A stretch of DNA of 64,000 bases from CAYRHN01 sp964424115. Lineage in GTDB: Bacteria; Chloroflexota; Anaerolineae; Anaerolineales; Anaerolineaceae. The notes below the pieces were generated by a model that saw nothing but the letters and a program-made list of their open reading frames with translations, had not been told where the DNA came from and searched no databases. Position numbers and translations under genes: made by a program. The stretch lies in the NCBI GenBank assembly GCA_964424115.1, contig CAYRHN010000005.1:124001-188000 (forward strand), written 5' to 3'. Shown piece by piece: positions 1-8,492 of this stretch. Numbering within the stretch: position 1 is the stretch's first letter; each line of letters opens with the position of its first letter.

Positions 1-468
1 AGAGGAAATAATCTTCTTATCGCCTCACAGACCCGGACATTCCCCTACGATTACGGTTCCGAACGGCTTGCCATGCTGGTGATGCCCAACTGGGCGACGG
101 GGACGATCTACTACACCCTCTCCGACCACCTGCCCTTAAAGGGTGCTCCGCAAGGCAGCGCGTCGGTCATCACCAACGACAGCAGCGGGCTGCTGACCGA
201 GTACCGCTACAAGGCCTGGGGAGAGTCGCGCTACGCCAGCGGCACAGTGCAGACCGCCTACCAGTGCACCGGCCATCGCAGCCCCCACTGGCCGCTTAAA
301 CAAAAAACCGGGACGATGCGCATCTTGCTGCGCTCGCCCCGGCGGGTGGCCAGAGGTTCTATGGATGATTATAGTGATTTTTGCGGGTTACGCAAACGGT
401 TCGTTATTATTCAATGCAAGCAAAACACACACAACAAAATAATCACAGCAAAAATTCTTCTCACCTAA
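1..468 (+). pseudogene. C-terminal fragment of an RHS/YD-repeat protein
   Basis: The frame is open from base 1, so the gene begins outside the window. Residues encoded by about bases 97-285 match the conserved end of RHS cores: a DHL...GSASV segment, then TDxxG-like text, YRYKAWGE and YQCTGHR where intact proteins have Y(x)YTGQR. Two things mark it as decayed. A 7-residue in-frame insertion (PLKGAPQ) splits the DHLGSAS motif, and after the CTGHR motif the reading frame continues into unrelated, basic, low-complexity residues and stops at 468 instead of entering an RHS toxin domain. RHS proteins are large secreted polymorphic toxins or surface proteins; this piece is probably not functional. 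Confidence 0.7.
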
Positions 469-515
469 CCATCATAACCTAACCAAACAAGAAGTGACAA
501 TCTATTGGTTGACCA

Positions 516-2675
516 CTAGTAATCGGTTACAACTACGGAAGCAGGCAAATAGTACTTTTTTAGTATCGCCTTAAACCTAACCACATTTTCACCACTATAA
601 TTCCTTGATCTAAACATTTCATTTAAAAAACTCAAGTCTTCGCTACTAATTCCACTATCCTTTAATGAATTCATCACCCATCCCAACGCGAAAGATAAAC
701 TTTCTCCATCATAACTTCCTTCTAATAAAGAATCTTCTGTGGTTAATTGCATTATTACATTCATCCGACTTATAATTATTTCTTCACCAAAAAACAACTC
801 GTCAAAACTATAATCTCCCCTATATTTATTTTCATTAAAAAGCTTTTTATTATACTTTACAATCATAATCAACGATTGCCGAATTCCGTTAGCGTCATTA
901 GCTATTAAGCTATAAACCCCAAAAGCATCTTCTCCATTCATAACAAAGAAAATCGGCTCATAGTACTTCTTAAAATCACTTTGATTAATTAATATAAATT
1001 CATACTTCAACATATTCTCAACCCAGTCAAAACCCACATAAGCTTTTGGTTCTAGGGATAATTGATCAGCATATTCAGCAAACATCCCTAACACCGCATT
1101 CCTTTGCTCCACTGATAAACCACCTAAATCAATCGCTTCATCAGCACTAGCATAACGCTTATAAGGCTCTAAGGAAATTTTCCACACTCCACCTTCAAAG
1201 GTGGCCACTGCTTCACCATTATTAGCCCGAATTGCCACATTGCCATTATTATCAACAAATCCATCCGCTAAATAACTAACTGGTAATAACCCACTGCTTA
1301 ATGGTTGATCAGACCAAGTCCCATTATTTTCATTCCAAACTCTGGGTAAGCCCCCAATCGACATTGCCCATTTCTTCCCCCAAAGTTTAAAAACAGCCCG
1401 ATTATCACTATTCAATTTAAACCATTGAGCATCCAAATTATCTTCAGCCGCTCCAGCAGGCATAAACACTGCTTCTGCTTTACCTTGATCATCAACCGCA
1501 TACAAATAGTTAATTCCATCTTCTCCTCTAACCACTTTAGGCATCGTTCCTTCAGGCATAGACACGGGTTTAAGATCGGTATCTATTCCAAATTGATTAG
1601 GTTCAGCACACGCCAACACTCCGCTCTTAAAACTAAAATAAACCGCTTTTTCATTTTTGTCGTAAATATACGAAACTAACTCACCGCCAGTCGAATCAAT
1701 CACCAACTCAAGATTTGGATACCTTTTAAGTAAAGCGGTCATTGCTTCAATTAATGTTTGGTCATTCCAAGTTGTTGCAGTACTAATTCCTTGTTCATCT
1801 ACATACTTAGCTACTAATATTCTCATTGCATATGCTTTTTGTTCCTGACTAGCTAAGTCACTGAAAGAGATTCTTTCAGTATTATTTGCATCATATATAG
1901 GTGGGTTGTTTGCCACCTCAACTGGATGACTATCAACAGCTTCGGGGGGTAGCTCCACCGTATATTCAGGAGTACTCGTGGTTCCTGGATCTGGAGTCTC
2001 TGGAATTTCCGTTGGTTTGACCTCTCCACCTTTCAACACTACTTCCGCCTGTTCAGCAAGTTTTTTTAGATTATTTGCCAAACTATTAAACCATCCCCCA
2101 TTTCCTCCATTTGCTACCCCTCCACCTGTTTCTCCACTATCTATTCTATGACCATCAACTCCAATCTCTCTGGTAAAAGCTTTAACTTTATCTCCCAAGC
2201 TCGGATAAACCAAAGTTGACGGATCAGTTCTTCTGGTTACTTCAGATCCACCAACACGGTGGAAAACAGAAAATGATTGTTGAAATAATAAAATAATAAT
2301 GGCAAACCCACTCACAGCCTTAAAAATCGGTGATAGTTCTGGATGATAAGGACCAGAAACATCGGTTCCATGATAATCATCCGGTTTATTTTGACTGGCT
2401 GATATTAACTCCTTAGCGGTTGCTCGTCTTTTACCATATTGAACTCCTTGTTTAATATCACCTCTTATTTGAACCTTGAAGTATTGTGAAGCTTTTTTTC
2501 GTTCTGTCTCTAGACGCAAAACAGTATCATGATGTCGTAGTGGTTGTTCTTTTGTCACAACTACAGATGCTTTCAGTTTTTCAGGCAAAGCCACCAAAGC
2601 ACCACCAGCATTCCCACCTTCTTTACCTAAAACACCAACGCGACTACTAATATTTATCGACTCTGGACTAGTCAT
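516..2675 (-). CDS. hypothetical single-pass membrane protein with large extracellular domain
   Basis: I do not recognise a family. The ATG at 2675 gives 719 residues; a GTG at 2684 is in frame, and a strong GGAGGTGA ribosome site lies just upstream of both. The first 120 residues are basic and polar with no signal peptide. One membrane segment follows (about residues 119-138). A Gly-rich stretch, a predicted helix and a Pro/Thr-rich linker (about 220-250) lead to a long C-terminal region of about 450 residues. The layout fits an N-in, C-out anchored surface protein. The gene is clearly more AT-rich than the pilus genes beside it and converges with the RHS fragment, which suggests recently acquired surface or toxin-associated cargo. 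Confidence 0.6.
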   Translation of the reverse strand: MTSPESINISSRVGVLGKEGGNAGGALVALPEKLKASVVVTKEQPLRHHDTVLRLETERKKASQYFKVQIRGDIKQGVQYGKRRATAKELISASQNKPDDYHGTDVSGPYHPELSPIFKAVSGFAIIILLFQQSFSVFHRVGGSEVTRRTDPSTLVYPSLGDKVKAFTREIGVDGHRIDSGETGGGVANGGNGGWFNSLANNLKKLAEQAEVVLKGGEVKPTEIPETPDPGTTSTPEYTVELPPEAVDSHPVEVANNPPIYDANNTERISFSDLASQEQKAYAMRILVAKYVDEQGISTATTWNDQTLIEAMTALLKRYPNLELVIDSTGGELVSYIYDKNEKAVYFSFKSGVLACAEPNQFGIDTDLKPVSMPEGTMPKVVRGEDGINYLYAVDDQGKAEAVFMPAGAAEDNLDAQWFKLNSDNRAVFKLWGKKWAMSIGGLPRVWNENNGTWSDQPLSSGLLPVSYLADGFVDNNGNVAIRANNGEAVATFEGGVWKISLEPYKRYASADEAIDLGGLSVEQRNAVLGMFAEYADQLSLEPKAYVGFDWVENMLKYEFILINQSDFKKYYEPIFFVMNGEDAFGVYSLIANDANGIRQSLIMIVKYNKKLFNENKYRGDYSFDELFFGEEIIISRMNVIMQLTTEDSLLEGSYDGESLSFALGWVMNSLKDSGISSEDLSFLNEMFRSRNYSGENVVRFKAILKKYYLPASVVVTDY

Positions 2676-3006
2676 GGACACCACTCACCTCCATCATATT
2701 TACAACATGTCAAATTATCTCTCATTATAGGAGAGTATTCAAGAATATGCATGCTGGATTTGTTGAATTTGATCTTTGTTCTCGCTCATTGCCATTCCTT
2801 GTTCCGTTCGGATAACTTTAAGCTTACAGGCTTCGTGTTCAGTTGGTAAGGTTCAATAATCTTGCGCTTTGTGGCAGTTTTTCACGAATCAGCCACTGAT
2901 TGCACAACCGTTACGTTGGATTATCAAACAACGGCGGCTTGCGCCAGGCACGCTGCAGGGACTTGCGCCCTGCCCTCCCTCTCGGGAGGAACACTGTATC
3001 AGCGCG
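2676..3006. other. intergenic region with two adjacent hairpins
   Basis: No credible gene is seen in this 330-bp gap. Next to the pilus operon it holds two perfect hairpins, GCAGGG/CCCTGC (2955-2973) and CCTCCC-TCTC-GGGAGG (2974-2989). They lie just past the stop of the minus-strand operon and could act as its transcription end, but neither is followed by a clear T tract. A TATAAT-like box on the minus strand (2724-2729) may serve the gene at 516-2675, without a good -35 partner. Confidence 0.35.
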
Positions 3007-4227
3007 CTACCACTCCTCCGCCCAGAGGGGATCGGCGGGGGAGAGATCGCCAAATTTGGCCAGAATCAAGGTCTCAATATCGGTGGCGGCGCCATGCTGA
3101 GCGATGTTACGGCAGTCGGCAATCAGCGCGCGGCGCTCGACCGTGTTGCGCGCCACGATGCCCACGCGCCCATCCTGCAGCGCGGCCAGGTTGCGCCACT
3201 TGGCGTTCTGGTCATGTTCGCGCGCGCCGGTCTCCACCTCCACCAGCCAGGATGGATCCCCACGTGCGATGCGCAGGTCAGGCCTGGCCGGGCCGCTGAC
3301 CTCCGGGAGGATCTCCGCGCTCCAGCCGCGCAGGCGGGCGGAGGCGGCGAAGAGCAGGATCGAGAGGGTGTGCGCTTCCTGCCTTTCGCCTTCGTGCAGG
3401 CGCAGCAGGCGCTCCCACTCGCTTTCCACGGCCTGCCAGCCCAATGCCTGGCACAGGCGAATCCCATCCTCGGACAGGCGCGCCACCACCAGGCGGGTGG
3501 GCAGGTTGCTAATGACCGGCATGCAGAGCGTCTGCCGCGCGATCAGGCCATCCCGTTCCAGCGCGTCGAAGGCGCGGCGCAGCGACCCGGAACGGGCGTC
3601 GGAATTGCTGGCGGCGCCCACCAGCCGCCCAACCTCGACCATCACGCTCAGCCCGTGGGCCAGCACGCGCAGGGTCAGCAGGCGGCGCTTGAAGGCCAGC
3701 GCAGCGTCGGCCTTGCTCATCGAGGGGTCAAAGGAGAAGCGGAAGCTGTTGGGCAGGCTGGGCGGCGGCTCCAGCGCAGAGATCGCCTCGATCAGCCCGG
3801 CATACCCGGCGGGATTGGGCATCGTCGCGGCTTTGGCGCTGGCCCTGGGTTGCGGTGGTACCTCCACCACGGCAGCTATAGCAGGCGGCGGCTCAGATAT
3901 CACGGGCAGCGGAGCGGGAGGGGTGGATTTTAACCGCGCCAGTTCCTGCTCCAACTCGACCACGCGGGTGGCTTTGTCGCCCCAGCCATCGCCGCGCGCC
4001 GGGATGCCGCGGAAGAAGGCGCACCAGTCCTCCGGCTTCCAAGACTGCGGCGCGTTGGGATCCATCTGGCGCAATTGCTCAAGGCGGCTCCCGTCCAGTT
4101 GGTAGGCCAGTTCAGAAAGCACCCCCACCAGAGCGCGGGCTTTTCGCTCGGCCAGCTCGCGGAACTGGCGCTCGGATTCCAACAGGTCGTCCAGCATGCG
4201 CTGGCGCAGGTCACTCACCACGGTCAT
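3007..4227 (-). CDS. replication-relaxation-like protein (winged helix plus nuclease-like domain)
   Basis: The protein has 406 residues. Residues 1-100 are helical and charged, followed by a Pro/Ala-rich linker. About residues 185-270 look like a winged helix. The C-terminal part (about 290-406) carries LRGWSAEI, PDLRI and LVEVETG, ending LWAEEW. The D...ExE pattern is like the PD-(D/E)xK-fold core of replication-relaxation proteins found on plasmids and conjugative elements. A shorter paralog at 45816-46514 shares the same motifs and the same LWAE(S/E)W ending. The start overlaps the preceding gene by 17 bases, so it is the last gene of the flp operon. A role in DNA processing or transfer is inferred from family and context; catalytic activity is not shown. 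Confidence 0.6.
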   Translation of the reverse strand: MTVVSDLRQRMLDDLLESERQFRELAERKARALVGVLSELAYQLDGSRLEQLRQMDPNAPQSWKPEDWCAFFRGIPARGDGWGDKATRVVELEQELARLKSTPPAPLPVISEPPPAIAAVVEVPPQPRASAKAATMPNPAGYAGLIEAISALEPPPSLPNSFRFSFDPSMSKADAALAFKRRLLTLRVLAHGLSVMVEVGRLVGAASNSDARSGSLRRAFDALERDGLIARQTLCMPVISNLPTRLVVARLSEDGIRLCQALGWQAVESEWERLLRLHEGERQEAHTLSILLFAASARLRGWSAEILPEVSGPARPDLRIARGDPSWLVEVETGAREHDQNAKWRNLAALQDGRVGIVARNTVERRALIADCRNIAQHGAATDIETLILAKFGDLSPADPLWAEEW

Positions 4228-4690
4228 CTTTTTTCACCACCGGCAAATAGATCAGGTTGGACAGCGCGCTCTCCTCATCGAGCAAGCTCCGCGCGGCGTC
4301 CAGGGCAGCCTGGGCGCTTTCCAAGCTTTGCAGGCCTGCCGCCCAATCCAGCACGGCCAGCGCGGCATCGTCTAGCGCCTGGCGCTGCAGGGCGAGTGTC
4401 TCCAGCCCGCCCAATGCCAGCCGGGAGCGCACCTCCCCGGCCACCACCTGCGCGCGCGCCGGTTGAGCTTGCTGGTCCAGCAGGGCTTGCAGCGTCCCGG
4501 CATCTCCGTGCAGGCTGTTCAGTTCCGCGTTGTAGGCCTGCTGCGCCTGGAGGATTTGCCACTCCTGCGCGGTCAGAAACCCGCCCCCGGCCGGGGTGAA
4601 GGCGCGCCCGATCAGCGCCAGGGCTGCCAGCGCAACCAGGCCGAGGGTAAGGTAGAGCCAGGGTTTCTTGCCGCGCAAGTCAATCTCCAT
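4211..4690 (-). CDS. small membrane-anchored coiled-coil protein of the pilus operon
   Basis: This 159-residue protein has a short positive N terminus, one membrane segment (about residues 10-28) and a long Ala/Leu/Gln-rich helical region (about 35-140) typical of a coiled coil. The ATG at 4690 has a TAGGAGAATC ribosome site. The gene lies between TadG and the replication-relaxation-like gene, overlapping the latter. No family is recognised. By position and shape it could be a minor pilus-assembly or adaptor protein. Confidence 0.6.
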   Translation of the reverse strand: MEIDLRGKKPWLYLTLGLVALAALALIGRAFTPAGGGFLTAQEWQILQAQQAYNAELNSLHGDAGTLQALLDQQAQPARAQVVAGEVRSRLALGGLETLALQRQALDDAALAVLDWAAGLQSLESAQAALDAARSLLDEESALSNLIYLPVVKKDDRGE

Positions 4691-4707
4691 GATTCTCCTA
4701 CAACCTT

Positions 4708-4777
4708 AACCGCAAAGGCGCAAAGTCGCGAAGAAACACTAAGAAAACCTTTAAGAGAACTTGGTGTCTTTGCGGTT
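4708..4777. repeat. palindromic intergenic repeat of the cgcaaag type
   Basis: The ends are a 10-bp perfect inverted repeat (AACCGCAAAG ... CTTTGCGGTT), with an inner GGCGCAAAG direct echo. A related, shorter copy lies at 56405-56440. Dispersed intergenic repeats of this kind occur in several bacterial phyla. It separates TadG from the downstream coiled-coil gene, so it may affect transcript stability or partial termination. Confidence 0.55.
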
Positions 4778-4783
4778 CCAATT

Positions 4784-5263
4784 TCACGGGGCAGTGGCGA
4801 AGCGCAGGCGCGAGGTGGCCTGTGCGTGAAGGGTCACCGGCTGGTACTGGAAGGTCATATACACAACGGCCGTGGCGCTGCACAGCACGCGTCGGTTAGC
4901 AGAATCGATCTGGATGCTCAGCGAAGGCACATAACTCACCGACGACGATTGGGGAGCAAGGATCTGATTGAACGTCGTCCGCGCCTGGTAGATCGGGAGC
5001 CGATCATTGATGTCGTACTGTTCCAGATTATCCACCTGCCAGGCATAGCGGTCGGCGGCGGTCCACGAAGCATCTTCGCAGGCAGCTTCCGCCGCGGTGA
5101 TCAACCTTCCATGGACATAGAGCAGGCGCGCACCGTCACCGATCAGAATCATCAGCGGGGTCATCACCACCGCCAGCAGCATCGCCGCCCAGGCCATGCT
5201 CGATCCGCGGCTGCTGCCGGTGAGCAGAGCTTTCAAGGCTTTCAAGCGCCCGCCCATCACCAA
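4784..5263 (-). CDS. tadG: TadG-like pilus assembly protein
   Basis: This 159-residue protein has one N-terminal membrane segment (about residues 22-43, preceded by SSRGSSMAWAAML) and a short extracytoplasmic domain. The layout matches the N-terminal TadG/TadE-type pilin-like region, with no long von Willebrand-like extension. The start overlaps the end of tadE, consistent with translational coupling. TadG-like proteins are minor components of Flp/Tad pili at the cell envelope. The short length makes TadF an alternative name. Confidence 0.65.
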   Translation of the reverse strand: MVMGGRLKALKALLTGSSRGSSMAWAAMLLAVVMTPLMILIGDGARLLYVHGRLITAAEAACEDASWTAADRYAWQVDNLEQYDINDRLPIYQARTTFNQILAPQSSSVSYVPSLSIQIDSANRRVLCSATAVVYMTFQYQPVTLHAQATSRLRFATAP

Positions 5264-5676
5264 CCCTCCTTGCGGAAATATGCCTGGGACTCACCAATAA
5301 AGCTGGTGGGTGACTGGACGCCGAAGAATTGGGTCAGCATGTTGAAATAGTTGGGAACCTGGTAAGTGACGCTGACCGTCATCAGCGATCCGGGCTGGCC
5401 CGAACCGCTGACCGATACCGCATAGGATCCAACTGAAACATCTGCCAACCGCCCATTGGCGGAGGCCTGCGCCACCCCAACCGGATCTGCCTGAGCCACA
5501 CTACCCATGCGCGCGCCGTAGTTGGCGGCGTTAGCCGCGCTCATCGCGGCAAAACCAAACAAGGCCAGGTTGATCAGCGCCAACGATACCAAAAGCAGGA
5601 CGGGCAGGACAAAGGCCGCCTCATCCAGCTCCGCGCGGCGCGAAAGCAGACGTGAAAAGGAAATCGCGCGCTTCAT
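5257..5676 (-). CDS. tadE: TadE-like minor pilin
   Basis: I chose the ATG at 5676 because an AGAAGGGCAGG ribosome site precedes it, giving 139 residues; longer upstream starts would run over flp. The N terminus RRAELDEAAFVLPVLLL is the TadE-type class: a charged leader, a conserved acidic residue, then a membrane helix (about residues 20-45). The rest is a small extracytoplasmic domain ending in an aromatic/basic tail. TadE is a pseudopilin that the Tad prepilin peptidase processes, required for Flp pilus formation. The gene lies 13 bases after flp in the same operon. Confidence 0.8.
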   Translation of the reverse strand: MKRAISFSRLLSRRAELDEAAFVLPVLLLVSLALINLALFGFAAMSAANAANYGARMGSVAQADPVGVAQASANGRLADVSVGSYAVSVSGSGQPGSLMTVSVTYQVPNYFNMLTQFFGVQSPTSFIGESQAYFRKEGW

Positions 5677-5689
5677 CCTGCCCTTCTCT

Positions 5690-5863
5690 TTAGTTTCCCA
5701 GGCTGGCGGCCATTTGGGTGAACTTGTTGGCAATAGCCTGCCCGAGCGGGGACAATCCAACCACTGCGGCGAGAACAAACAGGGCGATCAGCAGGGCTTT
5801 CTCGTCCAGTTCAGCGCGGCGAGCTGTGATGCGGCTGTACATCAATAATGCAAAGTCTTTCAT
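5690..5863 (-). CDS. flp: Flp-type major pilin
   Basis: This 57-residue gene is easily missed. The protein begins MKDFALLMYSRITARRAELD, then has a hydrophobic helix (about residues 23-40) and a short polar tail ending ASLGN. A basic leader, an acidic residue five or so positions into the mature region and a single helix are the marks of Flp/Fap pilins cleaved by a TadV/CpaA peptidase. It has an AAGGAG ribosome site and lies first in the operon, behind a strong promoter. Its peptidase and motor genes are now 24.5 kb away on the same strand. The leader lacks the textbook G/xxxxEY site, so the exact cleavage point is uncertain. Confidence 0.82.
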   Translation of the reverse strand: MKDFALLMYSRITARRAELDEKALLIALFVLAAVVGLSPLGQAIANKFTQMAASLGN

Positions 5864-5905
5864 GGGGTACTCCTTGGAATGAATTTAAACGCAAAACGCG
5901 CACTC

Positions 5906-5924
5906 CCCCCACCCGCGGCGGGGG
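5906..5924 (-). promoter_or_regulatory. GC-rich leader hairpin upstream of flp
   Basis: A CCCCC/GGGGG stem-loop lies in the untranslated leader between the promoter and flp. In the transcript it is followed by a short T-rich run (GTTTTGCGTTTAA). The other Tad operon has a hairpin in the same place, followed by ATTTTTGTTTAA. This resembles an attenuator, but termination has not been shown. Confidence 0.4.
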
Positions 5925-5945
5925 CCAAAGTGCACGTCTGAAAGC

Positions 5946-5974
5946 ATTGTAGCAGGGTTTTCGGGGTTACGCAA
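5946..5974 (-). promoter_or_regulatory. sigma-70-type promoter of the flp operon
   Basis: On the minus strand the -35 box is TTGCGT (5969-5974), followed by a 17-base spacer and the -10 box TACAAT (5946-5951). The spacer and the downstream TTCAGACG/GCAC segment are nearly identical to the promoter at 41970-41998, which starts the second Tad operon. Confidence 0.75.
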
Positions 5975-6040
5975 ACAAGTTGGTTAATTTGAAGTTTTAA
6001 TATAAAATTAATCATGCCAAACTCAATCTAAGGATAGAAT

Positions 6041-6721
6041 ATGCCGTGTCCTTTGGATGACAATTCACGAACTCAACAAATCGATCAAGAATCTGTAGTT
6101 CTATCCCGCTATGTCGGTCTTCGAGCAGAACGCAAAGCGTCGATTTCAAGTTGGTTCCACAATGCTGTGAGTAATATTAACTGCAGGCCCAATGATTCAT
6201 TTGGACCATTCATAGATATGTGGATGGCATTTAATGGATGGGCTACTTGTATCACAGGTATTTCAAGAAGAGACAAACTCAAGATTAATATACTTAAAGA
6301 AAATGTTGAAATTCAAAATGATTTTCAACATGCTATGCGAAGTAATGTTGCTTTAGCTAATGCAGTAAATAGTTTTTACGGGTTCCTACCGATCTTTGAT
6401 GCGATAGAATTGGATCAGAGAAATATAAACACAAATAATTATGGGGATCGAAGAGAATTAGTACTTCATTATTTCTCTCAACTCGCACAAAACGGGATTA
6501 CTCGATCAATATTTGAACCCCCTTGTTGGAAAAAACACTGTGATCGCGGAGAATTTATTCCTATAAATTGGTTACATATTCTCAGCGCTATTTACCAGGT
6601 GCGATGCAATTTGATTCATGGCGAAAAAGGTCGTCAAATAGAAATGGATCAAGCCATCGTTCACAATGCATATTTGGTTCTCGTCAATTTTTTTACTTTC
6701 GCCGGTTATTTGGATAGATAA
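6041..6721 (+). CDS. HEPN-like domain protein
   Basis: This 226-residue all-helical protein ends in a region with R188-CNLI-H193-GE. That fits the R-x4-6-H signature of HEPN ribonucleases, in the RNxxxHG-type context of ApeA-like and related proteins. The rest is not recognised. It is AT-rich, transcribed away from flp, and lies at the left edge of the cargo region that also has TIR and NACHT genes. An abortive-infection-type RNase is a reasonable guess; a non-catalytic HEPN scaffold is the alternative. Confidence 0.55.
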   Translation: MPCPLDDNSRTQQIDQESVVLSRYVGLRAERKASISSWFHNAVSNINCRPNDSFGPFIDMWMAFNGWATCITGISRRDKLKINILKENVEIQNDFQHAMRSNVALANAVNSFYGFLPIFDAIELDQRNINTNNYGDRRELVLHYFSQLAQNGITRSIFEPPCWKKHCDRGEFIPINWLHILSAIYQVRCNLIHGEKGRQIEMDQAIVHNAYLVLVNFFTFAGYLDR

Positions 6722-6904
6722 AACGAGTCTTCTCAATAAATCAAATCTATCTACGAGATTGTATTGCGCGTTTTTTCCCGGTTAACAGTGTGAAATCGCA
6801 CAGTTTTCGTGCGTGTTTAGCCGATCCATGCAATACAATGGGAGTTGCAGTGAGCAAGAATAGGCGTATTCAACATTGATCAGCACTCATTGATTTGCAA
6901 ACCC

Positions 6905-6968
6905 TTCATATTAGTGTTTGGGCGGGTGGCGAGAGGATAGAATTCGACAACGCAGGCATCACCCATTA
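6905..6968 (-). pseudogene. remnant of an IS3-family transposase 3' end
   Basis: The plus strand aligns without gaps to 26400-26460 (end of the IS3 orfB): both read TTAGTGTTTG..CGGGTGG..GA and then CAACG.AGGCATCA.CCA. In protein terms it keeps GDAC...RPNTN, where the intact gene has ADAF...RANTN. Only this tail survives. A second scrap of the same region is at 30157-30186. Confidence 0.6.
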
Positions 6969-7214
6969 TTGTTGTTATTTGCCTATGGATGTCACCAATG
7001 ACTAGAAAGGCAGCAGGCCAAATAACCGGAATCAGTGAGATGATAATGGCACTTGATAGCTTTGTTCGCATTTTCCTTTTTTCATAAATGCGGGCGATGA
7101 ATTTCCGTTTATCTGAACTCGTGAAGCATTATTGGACAAGACATTCATTCAATTGCCCAGTTATTTTAGTTATGTGGATTCACAGTTCTGAGAGTTAATA
7201 TTCTGCTACAATTA
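6969..7214. other. AT-rich intergenic DNA, no gene recognised
   Basis: Apart from the IS3 remnant to its left and the MITE to its right, I see no supported gene or RNA here. A 63-codon frame on the minus strand in this area is the decayed transposase end plus random sequence. Confidence 0.4.
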
Positions 7215-7342
7215 GTATCTGTCCCAAAATTGGTTGGTGACTTTCTAACCCCCTACCTATGGGGAGTAAAAAGGCCAATTTCGCTTTTTTTACCCCCACC
7301 TGTGGTGGGGCTCCCAAAGCCCACCAATAATGGGACAGAAAC
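7215..7342. mobile_element. MITE-like non-autonomous element with 8-bp target duplication
   Basis: The 128-bp element has terminal inverted repeats GTATCTGTCCCA and GTTTCTGTCCCA (one mismatch), with weaker pairing continuing inward through GGTTGGTG/CCACCAA. TACAATTA flanks it on both sides (7207-7214 and 7343-7350), a perfect 8-bp direct repeat as made on transposition. Inside is a second hairpin, CCCCACC-TGT-GGTGGGG. It has no coding capacity. The autonomous partner is not in the window: neither the IS4-type nor the IS3 ends here match these termini. Confidence 0.75.
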
Positions 7343-7357
7343 TACAATTATTTTTAC

Positions 7358-7387
7358 TTGACCTTTTAAAATTTTAGAGGATAATAT
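7358..7387 (+). promoter_or_regulatory. likely promoter of the biosynthetic operon
   Basis: TTGACC (7358-7363), an 18-base spacer and TAATAT (7382-7387) lie about 110 bases before the first start codon, immediately after the MITE duplication. The region is AT-rich, so chance matches are easier; the consensus -35 raises confidence. Confidence 0.5.
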
Positions 7388-7494
7388 TAATAATATTGGT
7401 TTTGTCAATAGTAAAGATTTTTCGTGCTAAAAATTCAAAAATATTTTTGGAACTTTTTTTGAATTTTCCTATTTGCACTTGGAGGAGGTATCTA

Positions 7495-8460
7495 ATGCAA
7501 AAAAATGCCGTGGGGTTAGGGACATTTCCATTTGCGAATGTATTCACACATGTTGATAAAAATGAGGCTGAATCGATTGTTCATAGATTCCTTGATCTAG
7601 GGGGAAAGTATATCGATACTGCTCCTATGTATGGCTTCGGTTATGCAGAAGAATTGTTAGGAAATATCCTAAGATATATTCCCCGAAATCGATATCACAT
7701 TGCTACCAAATGTGGTTATGTGTGGAATGATTCTAAACAGGCGATTCCAAGCAGTAAATATGAAGATGTTATTAGCGAATGTGACAAGAGCCTAAGACGT
7801 CTTCAAACGGATTATATTGATATATACATAGTTCATACTCCTGATAAGAATACTCCCTTTCTAGAAACCATAGAAGCATTACGTTTTCTTAAAAGACAAG
7901 GAAAAATCAAAGAAATTGGTGTTTCAAACGTTACTCTTGAACAATTAGTCCAATATAATCAAACGAATGATGTTAGGTATGTGCAAAATAGATTTAGCCT
8001 ACTAAATCAAAGCCTTGAAGAAAATTTCTTCACATATTGTAAGAAGTATAAAATAGGTATTACACCTTACCAAGTTATTGAAAGAGGTTTACTAACAGAT
8101 AAGATAATAAGGGGATTAAATCTTTCTACCATGGATCTAAGGAATAGAAAGCCAGAATTTGAAGCACAAAGAAGAATAGAAATAGAAGAGTGGGTGAAAC
8201 AATATTTGGCCCCAATAGCATCCGCTATCGGCGTTCGGATTTCGACGCTAGCTATTTGGTGGGTGATTAACCAACCCTCTGTCGAATTTTGCATTTGCGG
8301 GGCAACCTCGGTAGCAAATGTAGAGGAAAACCTTATTGCCACGAAGAAAAAAAAATCAAAAAACACCTTGGATGAATTAAATAAAGCATATTCCATTTTC
8401 GAAGAAAAAATCCGGACAGAAAAAAAGGTGACCGTTCGTGAATTTTTAGGATTAGCATAA
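7495..8460 (+). CDS. aldo/keto reductase
   Basis: The protein has 321 residues. The ATG at 7495 follows a strong GGAGGAGGT site, which rules out the longer upstream frame. The AKR tetrad can be traced: D in KYIDTAPMYG, Y in the same motif, K in HIATKCGY and H in IYIVHTPD. The family fold is a TIM barrel using NAD(P)H to reduce carbonyls, often of sugars. It is the first gene of a nine-gene plus-strand operon, 32 bases before an AroE-like gene. The substrate is unknown. Confidence 0.85.
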   Translation: MQKNAVGLGTFPFANVFTHVDKNEAESIVHRFLDLGGKYIDTAPMYGFGYAEELLGNILRYIPRNRYHIATKCGYVWNDSKQAIPSSKYEDVISECDKSLRRLQTDYIDIYIVHTPDKNTPFLETIEALRFLKRQGKIKEIGVSNVTLEQLVQYNQTNDVRYVQNRFSLLNQSLEENFFTYCKKYKIGITPYQVIERGLLTDKIIRGLNLSTMDLRNRKPEFEAQRRIEIEEWVKQYLAPIASAIGVRISTLAIWWVINQPSVEFCICGATSVANVEENLIATKKKKSKNTLDELNKAYSIFEEKIRTEKKVTVREFLGLA

Positions 8461-8492
8461 TCTGTAGAATTGGTAAGATCAAGGAGTCGAGA

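Noticed and set aside
6880..7071. 63-codon minus-strand frame as a small secreted protein
   Set aside because: Its C-terminal half is the decayed IS3 transposase tail and its N-terminal half lacks a ribosome site.
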